A stretch of DNA of 64,000 nucleotides, taken from NCBI RefSeq assembly GCF_004359505.1, contig NZ_SCWE01000001.1, positions 558,001 through 622,000 on the forward strand, written 5' to 3'. The notes beneath the pieces are model-generated. The model did not search any database. It saw nothing but the letters and a program-made list of their open reading frames with translations, and was not told where the DNA came from. The position numbers were made by a program, and so were the translations under genes. Shown here piece after piece: positions 49,413-57,863 of this stretch. Within the stretch, counting starts at the first letter, position 1. Each line of letters opens with the position of its first letter. Origin of the DNA: Macrococcus hajekii (GTDB lineage: Bacteria; Bacillota; Bacilli; Staphylococcales; Staphylococcaceae).

Positions 49413-51120
49413 GTGCTTCCCCCTGACTGTCGGCAATATCACGGTAAAGCTGACTTGAATTCATCAGTTCCTCATGTGTGCCAAGTGCGACGATATGTCC
49501 TGCTTCCAGCAGCAATATATGGTCAGCAGTCTTAGCAGTATGAATTTTTTGAGTCACAATAATACGTGTCATATCGAGTTCTTTCAGTGAATCAAATAAT
49601 CGATTCTCTGTATGGATATCCAGTGCCGATGTACTATCATCCAATATCAGAATACCTGGCTTTTTAATCAATGCCCTCGCAATAGCCAGCCGCTGCTTCT
49701 GTCCCCCAGATAGATTAACGCCTTGCTGTCCGACTTTAGTGGCGTAATCATCATCAAAATTCATGATTGAATCATGAATCTGAGCAATCTGTGTAGCATT
49801 GAACACTTCCTCAGATGTAGCAGCACTATCACCCCAGCGGACATTATCAATAATCGAACCTGTGAAAAGCGTAGTTTTCTGCGGAACATATCCTATAAAA
49901 TCACGGAGTGCCTTAATATCCCAGTCACGCACATCCTGCTGATTGACTAAAATTTGTCCGGCTGAAACTTCGTACATGCGCGGAATCAGTGATAACAATG
50001 CTGATTTTCCTGACCCCGTCTGTCCCATAATGACGAACTTTTCGCCAACGTTTACTTTAAACGAGATATCTTCAAGTACGTTTTGCTGTCCAGTCGGGTA
50101 TTTAAACGTCACATTTCTGAACTCAACTGTATTTGAGTGATAACTGTGATGGCTGTCATCATTTAAAACTACTTCATCAGCAGGTGCTAACAGAACTTCA
50201 CTGATACGGTCCGCACTCGACTTGGCGCGTGAGAATGCAATAATGATAAATGCAAACATAGAGAAACCGCCCTGCATTCGCAGAGCATAGTTAATCACTG
50301 CGACAAGCGAACCGACCTCCAGTGTATTCACCTGGATTAAATCACTGCCGAACCAGATGACGAGCAGCAGTGATCCGTTCATAATCAATAATAATACAGG
50401 CATAATACTTTCCATCAGACGTAACGCACGTACAGTATCGACTCTGATGGGCGAAGCGACATCGTCAAATTTCTCAGTTTCATATGGACCGTTCAATGTT
50501 GACTTAATGAGTCGGACACCTTCTAAATTCTGCTGAATAAAACGATTAAGACCATCTGTCCGCTGCTGAATAATAAGAAAAATTTTCATACCTGCTCTTG
50601 CAGTGAAAAAAAGAAATAAAGCGAGAAGAGGAGTACCCATAATGAGGTAGAGCGCTATATCAGGTGCGACAATAAAACTCATGATAATGCTGCCAATAAC
50701 CGATAGAGGTGCCTTTAGCATAATTCTCAAGCTCATGAATAACACCATTTCGTTGGCAATGACATCACTGGTCAAACGTGTGATCAGACTGGAAGTTTTA
50801 AATCTGCTGAGTGTTTTCAGTGAAAAGCCCTGGATCTTTCTAAATAGCGCATTCCGAATGTCATAAGAAAACATATGACACACATGGGATGATATAAATG
50901 AATTCAATATTCCTGCTACAAATGCCATGGCACTGAGCGCCAGCATAATAAGTAAATAAAGCTGAATATAACCTGTATCGTTTTTAAGAATGCCATTATC
51001 AATAATATTTTTCATCAGGATAGGTGCATACATATCTACAAAAAGCTCAGATAACATTAGTATAATGGCGATAATCATAAGTCCAATATAAGGTTTTGTA
51101 AACTTAATGACTGTCTTCAT
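49405..51120 (-). CDS. Heterodimeric ABC exporter subunit with degenerate ATP site
   Basis: A 571-residue half-transporter preceding and overlapping the partner. The Walker A (GQTGSGKSALL) and signature (LSGGQKQRLAIARALI) are intact, but Walker B reads ILILDDSTSALD, with Asp replacing the catalytic Glu, and the switch-His position is Gln (VTQKIHTAKT). This is the asymmetric NBD arrangement of TM287/288-type exporters, in which only one site hydrolyses well. The transported substrate is not clear from sequence. Confidence 0.93.
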   Translation of the reverse strand: MKTVIKFTKPYIGLMIIAIILMLSELFVDMYAPILMKNIIDNGILKNDTGYIQLYLLIMLALSAMAFVAGILNSFISSHVCHMFSYDIRNALFRKIQGFSLKTLSRFKTSSLITRLTSDVIANEMVLFMSLRIMLKAPLSVIGSIIMSFIVAPDIALYLIMGTPLLALFLFFTARAGMKIFLIIQQRTDGLNRFIQQNLEGVRLIKSTLNGPYETEKFDDVASPIRVDTVRALRLMESIMPVLLLIMNGSLLLVIWFGSDLIQVNTLEVGSLVAVINYALRMQGGFSMFAFIIIAFSRAKSSADRISEVLLAPADEVVLNDDSHHSYHSNTVEFRNVTFKYPTGQQNVLEDISFKVNVGEKFVIMGQTGSGKSALLSLIPRMYEVSAGQILVNQQDVRDWDIKALRDFIGYVPQKTTLFTGSIIDNVRWGDSAATSEEVFNATQIAQIHDSIMNFDDDYATKVGQQGVNLSGGQKQRLAIARALIKKPGILILDDSTSALDIHTENRLFDSLKELDMTRIIVTQKIHTAKTADHILLLEAGHIVALGTHEELMNSSQLYRDIADSQGEAHD

Positions 51121-51196
51121 AACAGGACTCCTTTCCTTCGCATTCCGAATTATATTAATTATGCCATAAACGTTTTATAAGATGCTATTGAATCGT

Positions 51197-51225
51197 TTGC
51201 CTATATTTATTTTCCCCCGTATAAT
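51197..51225 (+). promoter_or_regulatory. Sigma-A promoter of the DedA gene
   Basis: TTGCCT (51197-51202), a 17-bp spacer and TATAAT (51220-51225) lie 33 bp before the start. Confidence 0.65.
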
Positions 51226-51257
51226 GGTAGAGTTAACCCAATAGTTAGGAGCCTATT

Positions 51258-51911
51258 ATGAATCTTATTTCTCAGCTTATCGATTTTATCCTGCATATCG
51301 ACGAGCATTTAATCCATCTTGTCAGTCAGTACGGAACATTGACATACGGTATTTTATTTTTGATTATTTTTGTCGAAACAGGCCTCGTCATGATGCCATT
51401 CTTACCTGGCGATTCCATGTTATTCGCCGCCGCCGCCCTTGCGCCTCAAGGTGCACTTAATATATGGATACTGTTTGTCGTCTGTTTTGTCGCAGCGGTT
51501 ATCGGTGATACCCTTAACTACCATATCGGTAAAGCAGTTGGACTCGGCGTTACTAAACATCCGAAGTTCGGTCGTTTCATCAAGGAAGAACACATGATTA
51601 AAGCCACTCACTTCTTTAATAAATATGGCGGTAAAACGATTGTAATGGCACGTTTCATGCCTTTCATTCGAACATTTATTCCATTCGTGGCAGGCGCCAG
51701 CCGCATGCATTACAGTTATTTTATCCTCTACAATATAATCGGTGCCTTTTTATGGGTAGCCATTTGTTTAGGACTCGGCTACTTCTTCGGCAATATCCCA
51801 GTTGTTAAAGATAACTTTGAAATTGTACTGATTCTTATTATTTTAGTTTCTGTATTACCAGCTATCTTTAGTGCATTTAAAGCATGGAGAGAAAATAGAA
51901 GACATTCTTAA
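51258..51911 (+). CDS. DedA-family membrane protein
   Basis: A 217-residue DedA/SNARE-associated family protein, thought to act as a lipid scramblase or flippase for undecaprenyl phosphate. The core motif ETGLVMMPFLPGDSML (E-x-G-x-x-x-PGE/D type), the VIGDTLNYHIGKAVG helix, and the FMPFIRTFIPFVAGASRM arginine motif are all present. TTAGGAGCC sits 9 nt before the ATG. A sigma-A promoter and a terminator frame it as a single-gene unit. Substrate and partner are inferred from the family. Confidence 0.93.
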   Translation: MNLISQLIDFILHIDEHLIHLVSQYGTLTYGILFLIIFVETGLVMMPFLPGDSMLFAAAALAPQGALNIWILFVVCFVAAVIGDTLNYHIGKAVGLGVTKHPKFGRFIKEEHMIKATHFFNKYGGKTIVMARFMPFIRTFIPFVAGASRMHYSYFILYNIIGAFLWVAICLGLGYFFGNIPVVKDNFEIVLILIILVSVLPAIFSAFKAWRENRRHS

Positions 51912-51925
51912 TGAATGACTTCTAT
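51895..51925 (+). terminator. Terminator of the DedA gene
   Basis: ATAGAAGACATTC and GAATGACTTCTAT pair with one mismatch around a 5-nt loop, followed by seven T. Confidence 0.75.
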
Positions 51926-52259
51926 TTTTTTATATTATAATTCACTTGTTGCAGCTTTAGATGGGTGTACCATGGGGCTATTTATCTTTAGTTGTCCTAT
52001 AAAGGCGATGTACAGTATGATTATTATTATCATTCATCAAATCACTGTATATCACATTGATGTATTGAAGGGTCTCTTCTTCCTATACATGATATTCAGC
52101 TATTCTTTCCAACTGTCCATCGTTCAACTATTCAACGCGCCCTGCAAAAGTACTTCGAGAAAAATCGCGCTTCCAGGAAGACGACATACTATTCAGACAA
52201 ATTATGAGAGTGACTCGTGTTGCTGCTCAACTTTCCACCATTTCTGAGCAGAAAACAAT
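51926..52259. other. Gene-free stretch, possible eroded frame
   Basis: The 377-bp gap between the DedA stop and thiZ holds no convincing gene. A short open frame (52061-52207, plus strand) reads IHDIQLFFPTVHRSTIQRAL then QKYFEKNRASRKTTYYSDKL, like a helix-turn-helix end, but it is closed on both sides and frame-shifted relative to neighbouring frames. It could be a decayed DNA-binding gene. No promoter, RNA or repeat was recognised. Confidence 0.35.
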
Positions 52260-52290
52260 AAAACAGCACCTTATTCAAAGGTACTGTTTT
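52260..52290 (-). terminator. Terminator of the thi ABC operon
   Basis: AAAACAGCACCTT and AAGGTACTGTTTT pair with one mismatch next to the thiZ stop, with A-rich sequence on the left. Confidence 0.7.
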
Positions 52291-52993
52291 ACCGTAACAA
52301 TTCAAGTAACTGCTGTTTAAGCGTGATTTCCGCAGTTTCACTTATATATCTGACATCAATTGCCTGGTGGATGGTCGCCGGCTTGCCTTCCAATACCACA
52401 ATTTTATCTGATAACTTAATGGCCTCATCTATACTATGCGTAATCATCAGAATGGTCCGTTTCTCTACCTCGAGTATTTCTTTCAGCCAGCGCTGCATAT
52501 CTATACGCGTAATCTCATCCAATGCTGAAAACGGTTCATCAAGCAGCATTAATTCACCCGGTGTATTGAGGGCCCTCAGAAATGAAACGCGTTGTTTCAT
52601 ACCTCCACTTAAACTGTCCGGATACTGATCTTTAATATCTGCAAACCCGCTTCTCTGCAGCAAATCATCCATCCGAGCGCGATCAACTTGACCTTTAATC
52701 TCGCGTCCGAGCTGAATATTCTCATCTACAGTGCGCCAAGGCATCAGTGACGGGCTTTGAGGCATATAAGCGACATGCCCTTTTGAACCTGTTATATCCT
52801 GTCCCTCCAGCAGCACACTACCGCTCGTCGGAATCAGCAATCCTCCGATGATATTGAACAGCGTCGACTTACCACTGCCGGAAGGACCCAGTATTGTAAT
52901 GAATTCTCCTTCGCTGAGTGTTAAGTTAATAGCATTCAGCACACTGTTACTTCCGAATGAATGCCTGATATTTTTGAGTTCCAGTTTAGTCAT
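52289..52993 (-). CDS. thiZ: ABC transporter ATPase, thiamine-precursor uptake (ThiZ-like)
   Basis: A 234-residue ATPase with Walker A GPSGSGKSTLFNI, Q-loop MPQSPSLMPW, signature LSGGMKQRVSFLRAL, Walker B LMLLDEPFSALD and the H-loop MITHSIDEA. It resembles the TauB/SsuB/ThiZ group. As the last gene of a TPP-riboswitch operon with an NMT1-type binding protein, it is most likely the ATPase for hydroxymethylpyrimidine or formylaminopyrimidine import. It overlaps thiX by 8 bp. Confidence 0.88.
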   Translation of the reverse strand: MTKLELKNIRHSFGSNSVLNAINLTLSEGEFITILGPSGSGKSTLFNIIGGLLIPTSGSVLLEGQDITGSKGHVAYMPQSPSLMPWRTVDENIQLGREIKGQVDRARMDDLLQRSGFADIKDQYPDSLSGGMKQRVSFLRALNTPGELMLLDEPFSALDEITRIDMQRWLKEILEVEKRTILMITHSIDEAIKLSDKIVVLEGKPATIHQAIDVRYISETAEITLKQQLLELLR

Positions 52994-53726
52994 GTTTCCA
53001 CCTCACCATCACTTTCTCCAGCAGACGGATCACCGCAAATATTAAGAGCGCAAAAATGACTATCCAGATAATTGCAACAAATACCTTATCCACTTGAAAG
53101 GCACGTTGTGATAATATCATGTATTTTCCGAGCCCTTTATCACTTCCGAGCCACTCAGATATAATAGCACCCATAACTGAGTATGTCCCTGCAATCTTGA
53201 GGCCATTAAACAAATAAGGCAGACTACTTGGCCATTCAAGCTTGGCGAACAACTGACTTCTGTTCGCCCCTGAAATCAGCATATATTTTTTCAAGTCTTT
53301 ATCACCAGATTTCAATCCTTCAAGCAGACTGACTGTCACTGGAAAGAAGCAGACAAGCGTTATGACAATCAGCTTCGGCAATAATCCAAAACCAAACCAG
53401 ATCACAAGTAAAGGTGCCACTACAATCACAGGAATATTTTGACTGATGACAAGCAGCGGATAAATAAAAGGCTCAAGTACTGGAATCAAATGTAAGATGA
53501 CTGCTACTGCAATACCGACAATCACAGACATCACTAGACCTTCCACTACAAGTAAAATGGTCGGCAGTAAATGTACCTTATATTCATTATATCCTGTGAA
53601 GAACTGCATAAAAATCCTGCTTGGGGCAGGTAATGTATAGGCGTCGACCTGCCATATTTTTACTGACAGCTCCCAGATTAATAATAATACAGCTAAAAAC
53701 AATCCAAATTTTAAATAGTATTTCAT
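52986..53726 (-). CDS. thiX: ABC transporter permease, thiamine-precursor uptake (ThiX-like)
   Basis: A 246-residue binding-protein-dependent permease with about six membrane segments. The EAA-type loop is seen near GANRSQLFAKLEWPSSLPYLFNGLKIAGTYSVMGAIISEWLG. Start at 53726 overlaps the preceding gene (ATGA). It is related to the SsuC/ThiX group, and the TPP riboswitch upstream points to a thiamine-related substrate such as HMP or formylaminopyrimidine. Confidence 0.88.
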   Translation of the reverse strand: MKYYLKFGLFLAVLLLIWELSVKIWQVDAYTLPAPSRIFMQFFTGYNEYKVHLLPTILLVVEGLVMSVIVGIAVAVILHLIPVLEPFIYPLLVISQNIPVIVVAPLLVIWFGFGLLPKLIVITLVCFFPVTVSLLEGLKSGDKDLKKYMLISGANRSQLFAKLEWPSSLPYLFNGLKIAGTYSVMGAIISEWLGSDKGLGKYMILSQRAFQVDKVFVAIIWIVIFALLIFAVIRLLEKVMVRWKHD

Positions 53727-54010
53727 CGATATTTGTGAGTCAGTTTATCCATTGATGCATGTTCAGCATGATAAAACTTGACTTGAGAGATGACACTCGT
53801 TACGCCTCTCTTCATCATTTCCTTGTTCATCTTTTCAATGAGTGGTAGCAATTCGGACATATTGCCTTCAATCGTCGTTTCTAAGGGAGACACATAGTAA
53901 GGTAATCCTGATGCATCAATCACTGCTATCGCGGCATCCACATACGGAATGACATCTTCCCCGTTTGGTGTTTTCGGTATAATTTGAATACTCATTAATG
54001 TATCAGCCAT
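53723..54010 (-). CDS. Thiamine-binding-type small protein (DUF77 / MTH1187 family)
   Basis: A 95-residue protein of the MTH1187/YkoF-like fold, predicted as a ferredoxin-like alpha-beta domain: LMSIQIIPKTPNGEDVIPYVDAAIAVIDASG, then a TTIEGN strand (SPLETTIEGNMSEL) that resembles the ligand-binding turn of thiamine-binding proteins. YkoF in Bacillus binds thiamine or HMP. Here it lies between the ABC-binding protein and the permease in a TPP-regulated operon, so it is likely a cytoplasmic thiamine or precursor-binding partner. Single-domain, unlike two-domain YkoF. Confidence 0.85.
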   Translation of the reverse strand: MADTLMSIQIIPKTPNGEDVIPYVDAAIAVIDASGLPYYVSPLETTIEGNMSELLPLIEKMNKEMMKRGVTSVISQVKFYHAEHASMDKLTHKYR

Positions 54011-55020
54011 TAGTTCCCCTCCACAAATTCATTGGTAAAGGCATCCTCTGCCTTAAAATCTGTCTTGATGACACCGTGCTTCTTCATGAAGTCAGCATAA
54101 TTCTGCCAGATGGCTGCATCCTGCTGCCCCCATACTTTAGCGTCATCCTGGTATTTATCCTTAAGATAGTCCTGACTTTTATAAACAAGTTCTTTTTGGT
54201 CTTTTAGTTCAGGCACATCTTTCATCAAGATATCCGCGCTTGCTTTCGGGTCTTTAATCGCATCATTATAGCCTTGTTGTACAGCTGCCATAAATGCATC
54301 GACAGTCGCTTTATCGGATTTGATGTATTTTTCATTCGCAATAATGATCGGCGTGTAATAGTCCAGATTTTTATCATAGTCGACTAAATACTGCATATTG
54401 ACTTTCTCACCACGTGTTTCAGCCTCTATTCCTGTCCAGCCATAGTATACCCACGCAAAGTCAATATTCTTTTTTGAAGCTGTGAAGAAATCAGTGTTGC
54501 CCATATTGACAACCTTAACATCTTGCTGTGCAGCACCATCTTTTTCCATCAGTGTATGGATGATTGGTTCTTCGATTGGCGCACCCCAGCCCCCATAAGT
54601 TTTACCAGCATAATCTTTAGGGGACTTTATATTTTTGTCTGCTAAACTCATAAAGCCGCTCGTATTGTGCTGGAGAATCGCACCGATGGACTTTAAGGGT
54701 GTGCCTTCAGTACGAGCTTGTGTCAGCTGTTCCTGGGCGCTGATACCAAACTGAACTTTATTCGCAGCAACAAGCTGATCCGCTGTCACATCACCAGGCG
54801 TTTTAATTGTGACATCAAGACCATGTTGCTTAAAATAGCCTTTATCTTTCGCCACATAGATGCCCGTATGGTTCGTATTAGGCGTCCAGTCGAGCATCAA
54901 TGTAACTTTTTTAAGTTCTTTAGAGTCACTTTTTTCAGCCGTATCTTTCTTCGGACCTTGCTCACTGCATCCAGCGAGCAGTAGTAAACAACTTGCTCCA
55001 ACCAACAACTTTTTCATCAC
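54010..55020 (-). CDS. thiY: ABC substrate-binding lipoprotein, NMT1/ThiY-like
   Basis: A 336-residue solute-binding lipoprotein with signal MMKKLLVGASCLLLLAGC (lipobox LAGC, Cys18). Its mature domain resembles the NMT1/THI5 periplasmic-binding fold (LMLDWTPNTNHTGIYVAKDKG; GYFKQHGLDVTIKTPGDVTADQLVAANKVQFGISAQE). The WTPNTNHTG motif is the pyrimidine-binding feature shared by ThiY, so the ligand is most likely N-formyl-4-amino-5-aminomethyl-2-methylpyrimidine or HMP. First gene after the TPP riboswitch. Confidence 0.9.
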   Translation of the reverse strand: MMKKLLVGASCLLLLAGCSEQGPKKDTAEKSDSKELKKVTLMLDWTPNTNHTGIYVAKDKGYFKQHGLDVTIKTPGDVTADQLVAANKVQFGISAQEQLTQARTEGTPLKSIGAILQHNTSGFMSLADKNIKSPKDYAGKTYGGWGAPIEEPIIHTLMEKDGAAQQDVKVVNMGNTDFFTASKKNIDFAWVYYGWTGIEAETRGEKVNMQYLVDYDKNLDYYTPIIIANEKYIKSDKATVDAFMAAVQQGYNDAIKDPKASADILMKDVPELKDQKELVYKSQDYLKDKYQDDAKVWGQQDAAIWQNYADFMKKHGVIKTDFKAEDAFTNEFVEGN

Positions 55021-55042
55021 TTATTTCCTCCTATTAAAAAAA

Positions 55043-55065
55043 CACAATCCTACAGAAGGATTGTG
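55043..55065 (-). terminator. TPP-controlled transcription terminator
   Basis: CACAATCC / GGATTGTG stem with a 7-nt loop sits between the riboswitch and thiY, followed by seven U on the minus transcript. It is the expression platform. Confidence 0.85.
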
Positions 55066-55070
55066 CCAAG

Positions 55071-55153
55071 GACACTTCCCTCCGCCGGCATTACCCGGTT
55101 CAGGTCAAAAGGGTTTAGGAATCATCCAGTCTCAGCATAAGCTCCCCTAGTGT
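55071..55153 (-). promoter_or_regulatory. TPP riboswitch (THI element)
   Basis: Read on the minus strand, the aptamer shows the diagnostic blocks: ACACTAGGGGAGC at the 5' side, GCTGAGA, then GACCTGAACCGGGTAATGCC and GGAGGGAAGTGT closing helix P1. It precedes thiY and a terminator. Bound TPP should end transcription, so the operon is expressed when thiamine is scarce. Confidence 0.95.
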
Positions 55154-55163
55154 TTTTCGTTAT

Positions 55164-56027
55164 TTATTTAAATTGTACCATAAGATCATCAAATTCGGGC
55201 TGTGTAATTTTCATCTCAGTCTGTGATAAGTTGCCGCTGAAACCATCGATTTGTTCAGCATAACTTGGTGTTTCAGTATCCTGATAAACGATACCCGTCA
55301 CAAGACCCTCGTGTGCCATAACAGTTGAGAGTGCTTGCTCTTTACTTGTCGCATCGTAATTCTCAATATCAGCAAGTTTAGTAATATTCTCCTTGAACCA
55401 GTCATACGTATTAATTTTATTATAAGTTACACAAGGAGAGAAGACATTGATAAATGAGAACCCTTTATGCTGAATACCTGCTTCAATAATAGCAGTCAGT
55501 TCCTTAATATCAGATGAGAAACTCTGTGCAATAAATGTCGCACCGCTTGTCAGTGCCAGTTCGAGTGGCGAAACGTTTTTCTCAATAGAACCTTTAGGTG
55601 TCGTCTTCGTCACGAAACCATGTGCTGAGCTTGGTGATGTCTGACCTTTCGTAAGGCCGTAGATCTGGTTATCCATAACAATATATGTGATATCAATATT
55701 TCGGCGCAGTGCATGGATTGTGTGGCCCATACCAATAGCAAATCCATCACCATCACCACCGGAAGCGATAACGGTCAGTTCCTGATTCGCCATTTTAACA
55801 CCTTGAGCGAGCGGTAATGCACGACCATGGATGCTATGGAAACCATAGGAATTAATATAGCCGGATAAACGACCTGAACAACCGATACCCGTAATCACTG
55901 CCAGATTCTCCGGTTCAAGACCGACACCGGCAGCGGCTTTTTGTATAGCAGCCTGTACAGAGAAATCTCCGCAACCAGGACACCAGTTTGGTTTAACTGT
56001 ATTTCTAAAATCTTTAAATGTAGCCAT
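55164..56027 (-). CDS. korB: 2-oxoacid:ferredoxin oxidoreductase, beta subunit
   Basis: A 287-residue KorB with the TPP-binding beta fold: WCPGCGDFSVQAAIQKA, the GIGCSGRLSGYINSYGFHSIHGRALPLAQG block, and the ThDP/Mg motif GGDGDGFAIGMGH. It oxidises 2-oxoglutarate or pyruvate-class acids with ferredoxin, with KorA supplying the remaining domains. Its start overlaps the korA stop (TAATG). Fe-S cysteines for electron transfer are few, as expected for the two-subunit type. Confidence 0.95.
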   Translation of the reverse strand: MATFKDFRNTVKPNWCPGCGDFSVQAAIQKAAAGVGLEPENLAVITGIGCSGRLSGYINSYGFHSIHGRALPLAQGVKMANQELTVIASGGDGDGFAIGMGHTIHALRRNIDITYIVMDNQIYGLTKGQTSPSSAHGFVTKTTPKGSIEKNVSPLELALTSGATFIAQSFSSDIKELTAIIEAGIQHKGFSFINVFSPCVTYNKINTYDWFKENITKLADIENYDATSKEQALSTVMAHEGLVTGIVYQDTETPSYAEQIDGFSGNLSQTEMKITQPEFDDLMVQFK

Positions 56028-57769
56028 TATTTGTCGACTCCTTCATTTACCACTTCATTGATTTTATCTTCAATTTCATGCGGCAGGAATGGTGTGCCGT
56101 CATATTTGACGAAACTAGTGATTTTATTCTGATGATTAGTATTCATTTTAATAATCTGTGCCAGTTGGCCTTGGAAGTTATTCTCAGTCACAATTACCTT
56201 TTTAGCTTTATCAAATGCAGCTTGCACTTCTTCAACTGGGAATGGATGCAGCTGTCTGATCTGAAGATGATTGACATTAATATCAGTACGTGTCATCGCT
56301 TCTTCAATGGCACCATGTGTAGAGATAAAACCGACAACTAATACATCTGCTTCTTCATGCTGTCCACTCTCAACGACTGGTTGCTCAATTTTCAGTGCTT
56401 CAATTTTACGCATCCGTTTTTCCATCTGCTTAATGCGATTGACCGGTGACTCAGAAGGCTTACCATCCTCAGCATGTTCTACACCTGTGACGTGGTGGAT
56501 ACCATTCTTTGTCCCTGGCAATGTTCTCGGAGAAACACCTGTGTCAGTAACTTCATAACGTTTGAAGTATTCCTTTTCTTCACTGTCAGGTACTTCAGTC
56601 ATAATGTTGCCACGTCTGACATCGATACGATTGTAATCCAGAACAGGTACAGTCTGTTTACCAAGTGATAACTGTAAATCACTCAATAAGATAACTGGAC
56701 ATTGATATTCTTCTGCCAGGTTGAATGCTTCCATCGTTAAATAGAAAGCATCTTCAACAGTTGTGGGTGCTATAACAATTTTAGGGATATCACCATGCGT
56801 ACCGTAAATCATCTGCATTAAATCAGACTGCTCCTGCTTAGTCGGTAGTCCTGTTGATGGGCCTCCGCGCATTGTATTGACGATGACAAGAGGCTGTTCA
56901 GTCATGCCTGATAAGCCAATCGCTTCCATCATCAGTGATAAGCCGGGCCCTGCTGAAGCAGTAAAAGCTCTGACACCGGCATAGTTAACACCGATTGCCA
57001 TAACCGCCGCCGCAATCTCATCTTCTGTCTGGATGACTGTGCCACCGAACCGAGGTAATTTATCAATCATATACTCCATGATTTCTGATGCGGGCGTGAT
57101 AGGATATGCCGCCATAAAACGAGCTCCTCCAGCCAGTGCGCCAAGAGAAATCGCTTCATTACCGATCATAAAGAGATGACCTTCCTGGTCGCTTGACTCC
57201 AGATAGAAACGGTCTCCTAATTCATCACCATATTGCTGCATCTCCTGAACACCCATCTGTAATGCCTGTTTATTCAGTTCGACAATTTTCTCACCTTTTT
57301 TACTGAACATTGATTCAACGAGCTGCTCAAACGGTTCTAATGATAGACCAATCAGTTGTGCTGTTGCCCCTACTGCTACCATGTTTTTCATCAGAGCAGT
57401 GCCGAGTTCCTTCGCAATCTCTGTGAAGTCTATTTCAATCATCTTACCTTCGAAATCTTCAGGTTTTTCTGGCTTAAACTTGCCATCTGCTAAAATAACA
57501 CCTTCTGAAGTAAGCTCGTTGTAGTTTACGTCTATTGTCTCCTGGTCAAATGCCACAAGAATATCTAAATCATCGCTGATCGCATATACAGGTTGTGTTG
57601 ACACACGAATCTTATTATTCGTATGTCCCCCTTTAATACGACTTGAGAAATGACGATAACCATATAAATAATAACCTTGTCTATTTAAAGCAGTTGAAAA
57701 AATCTCACCTGTAGACTCAATTCCTTCACCCTGCTGTCCGCCGACTTTCCATGAAATTTGTGATTTCAA
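56027..57769 (-). CDS. korA: 2-oxoacid:ferredoxin oxidoreductase, fused gamma-alpha subunit
   Basis: A 580-residue protein with gamma domain first (KVGGQQGEGIESTGEIFSTAL, HFSSRIKGGHTNNKIRVS), then the alpha domain beginning at FMIGNEAISLGALAGGARFMAAYPITPASEIMEYM and containing SAGPGLSLMMEAIGLSGM. TTG at 57767-57769, 9 nt after AGGAGG, is the probable start because an ATG directly abutting the AGGAGG is too close. Cotranscribed with korB. In staphylococci the pair is the ferredoxin-linked 2-oxoacid oxidoreductase. Confidence 0.93.
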   Translation of the reverse strand: MKSQISWKVGGQQGEGIESTGEIFSTALNRQGYYLYGYRHFSSRIKGGHTNNKIRVSTQPVYAISDDLDILVAFDQETIDVNYNELTSEGVILADGKFKPEKPEDFEGKMIEIDFTEIAKELGTALMKNMVAVGATAQLIGLSLEPFEQLVESMFSKKGEKIVELNKQALQMGVQEMQQYGDELGDRFYLESSDQEGHLFMIGNEAISLGALAGGARFMAAYPITPASEIMEYMIDKLPRFGGTVIQTEDEIAAAVMAIGVNYAGVRAFTASAGPGLSLMMEAIGLSGMTEQPLVIVNTMRGGPSTGLPTKQEQSDLMQMIYGTHGDIPKIVIAPTTVEDAFYLTMEAFNLAEEYQCPVILLSDLQLSLGKQTVPVLDYNRIDVRRGNIMTEVPDSEEKEYFKRYEVTDTGVSPRTLPGTKNGIHHVTGVEHAEDGKPSESPVNRIKQMEKRMRKIEALKIEQPVVESGQHEEADVLVVGFISTHGAIEEAMTRTDINVNHLQIRQLHPFPVEEVQAAFDKAKKVIVTENNFQGQLAQIIKMNTNHQNKITSFVKYDGTPFLPHEIEDKINEVVNEGVDK

Positions 57770-57815
57770 AAAGTTCATCCTCCTACAATTCATCTCACCA
57801 TTCAATATAACAGAA

Positions 57816-57846
57816 AACCTGCACAGGAACATGCTCTGTGCAGGTT
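57816..57846 (-). terminator. Terminator of ymdB
   Basis: AACCTGCACAG / CTGTGCAGGTT, an 11-bp perfect stem with a 9-nt loop, follows the ymdB stop on the minus strand. It falls between ymdB and korA. Confidence 0.8.
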
Positions 57847-57863
57847 ATTCATTAAAATTCAGA

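Noticed and set aside
51915-52247. 110-codon open frame after the DedA gene
   Set aside because: It starts inside the DedA terminator, has no ribosome site and shows odd amino acid composition, so it was treated as non-coding.
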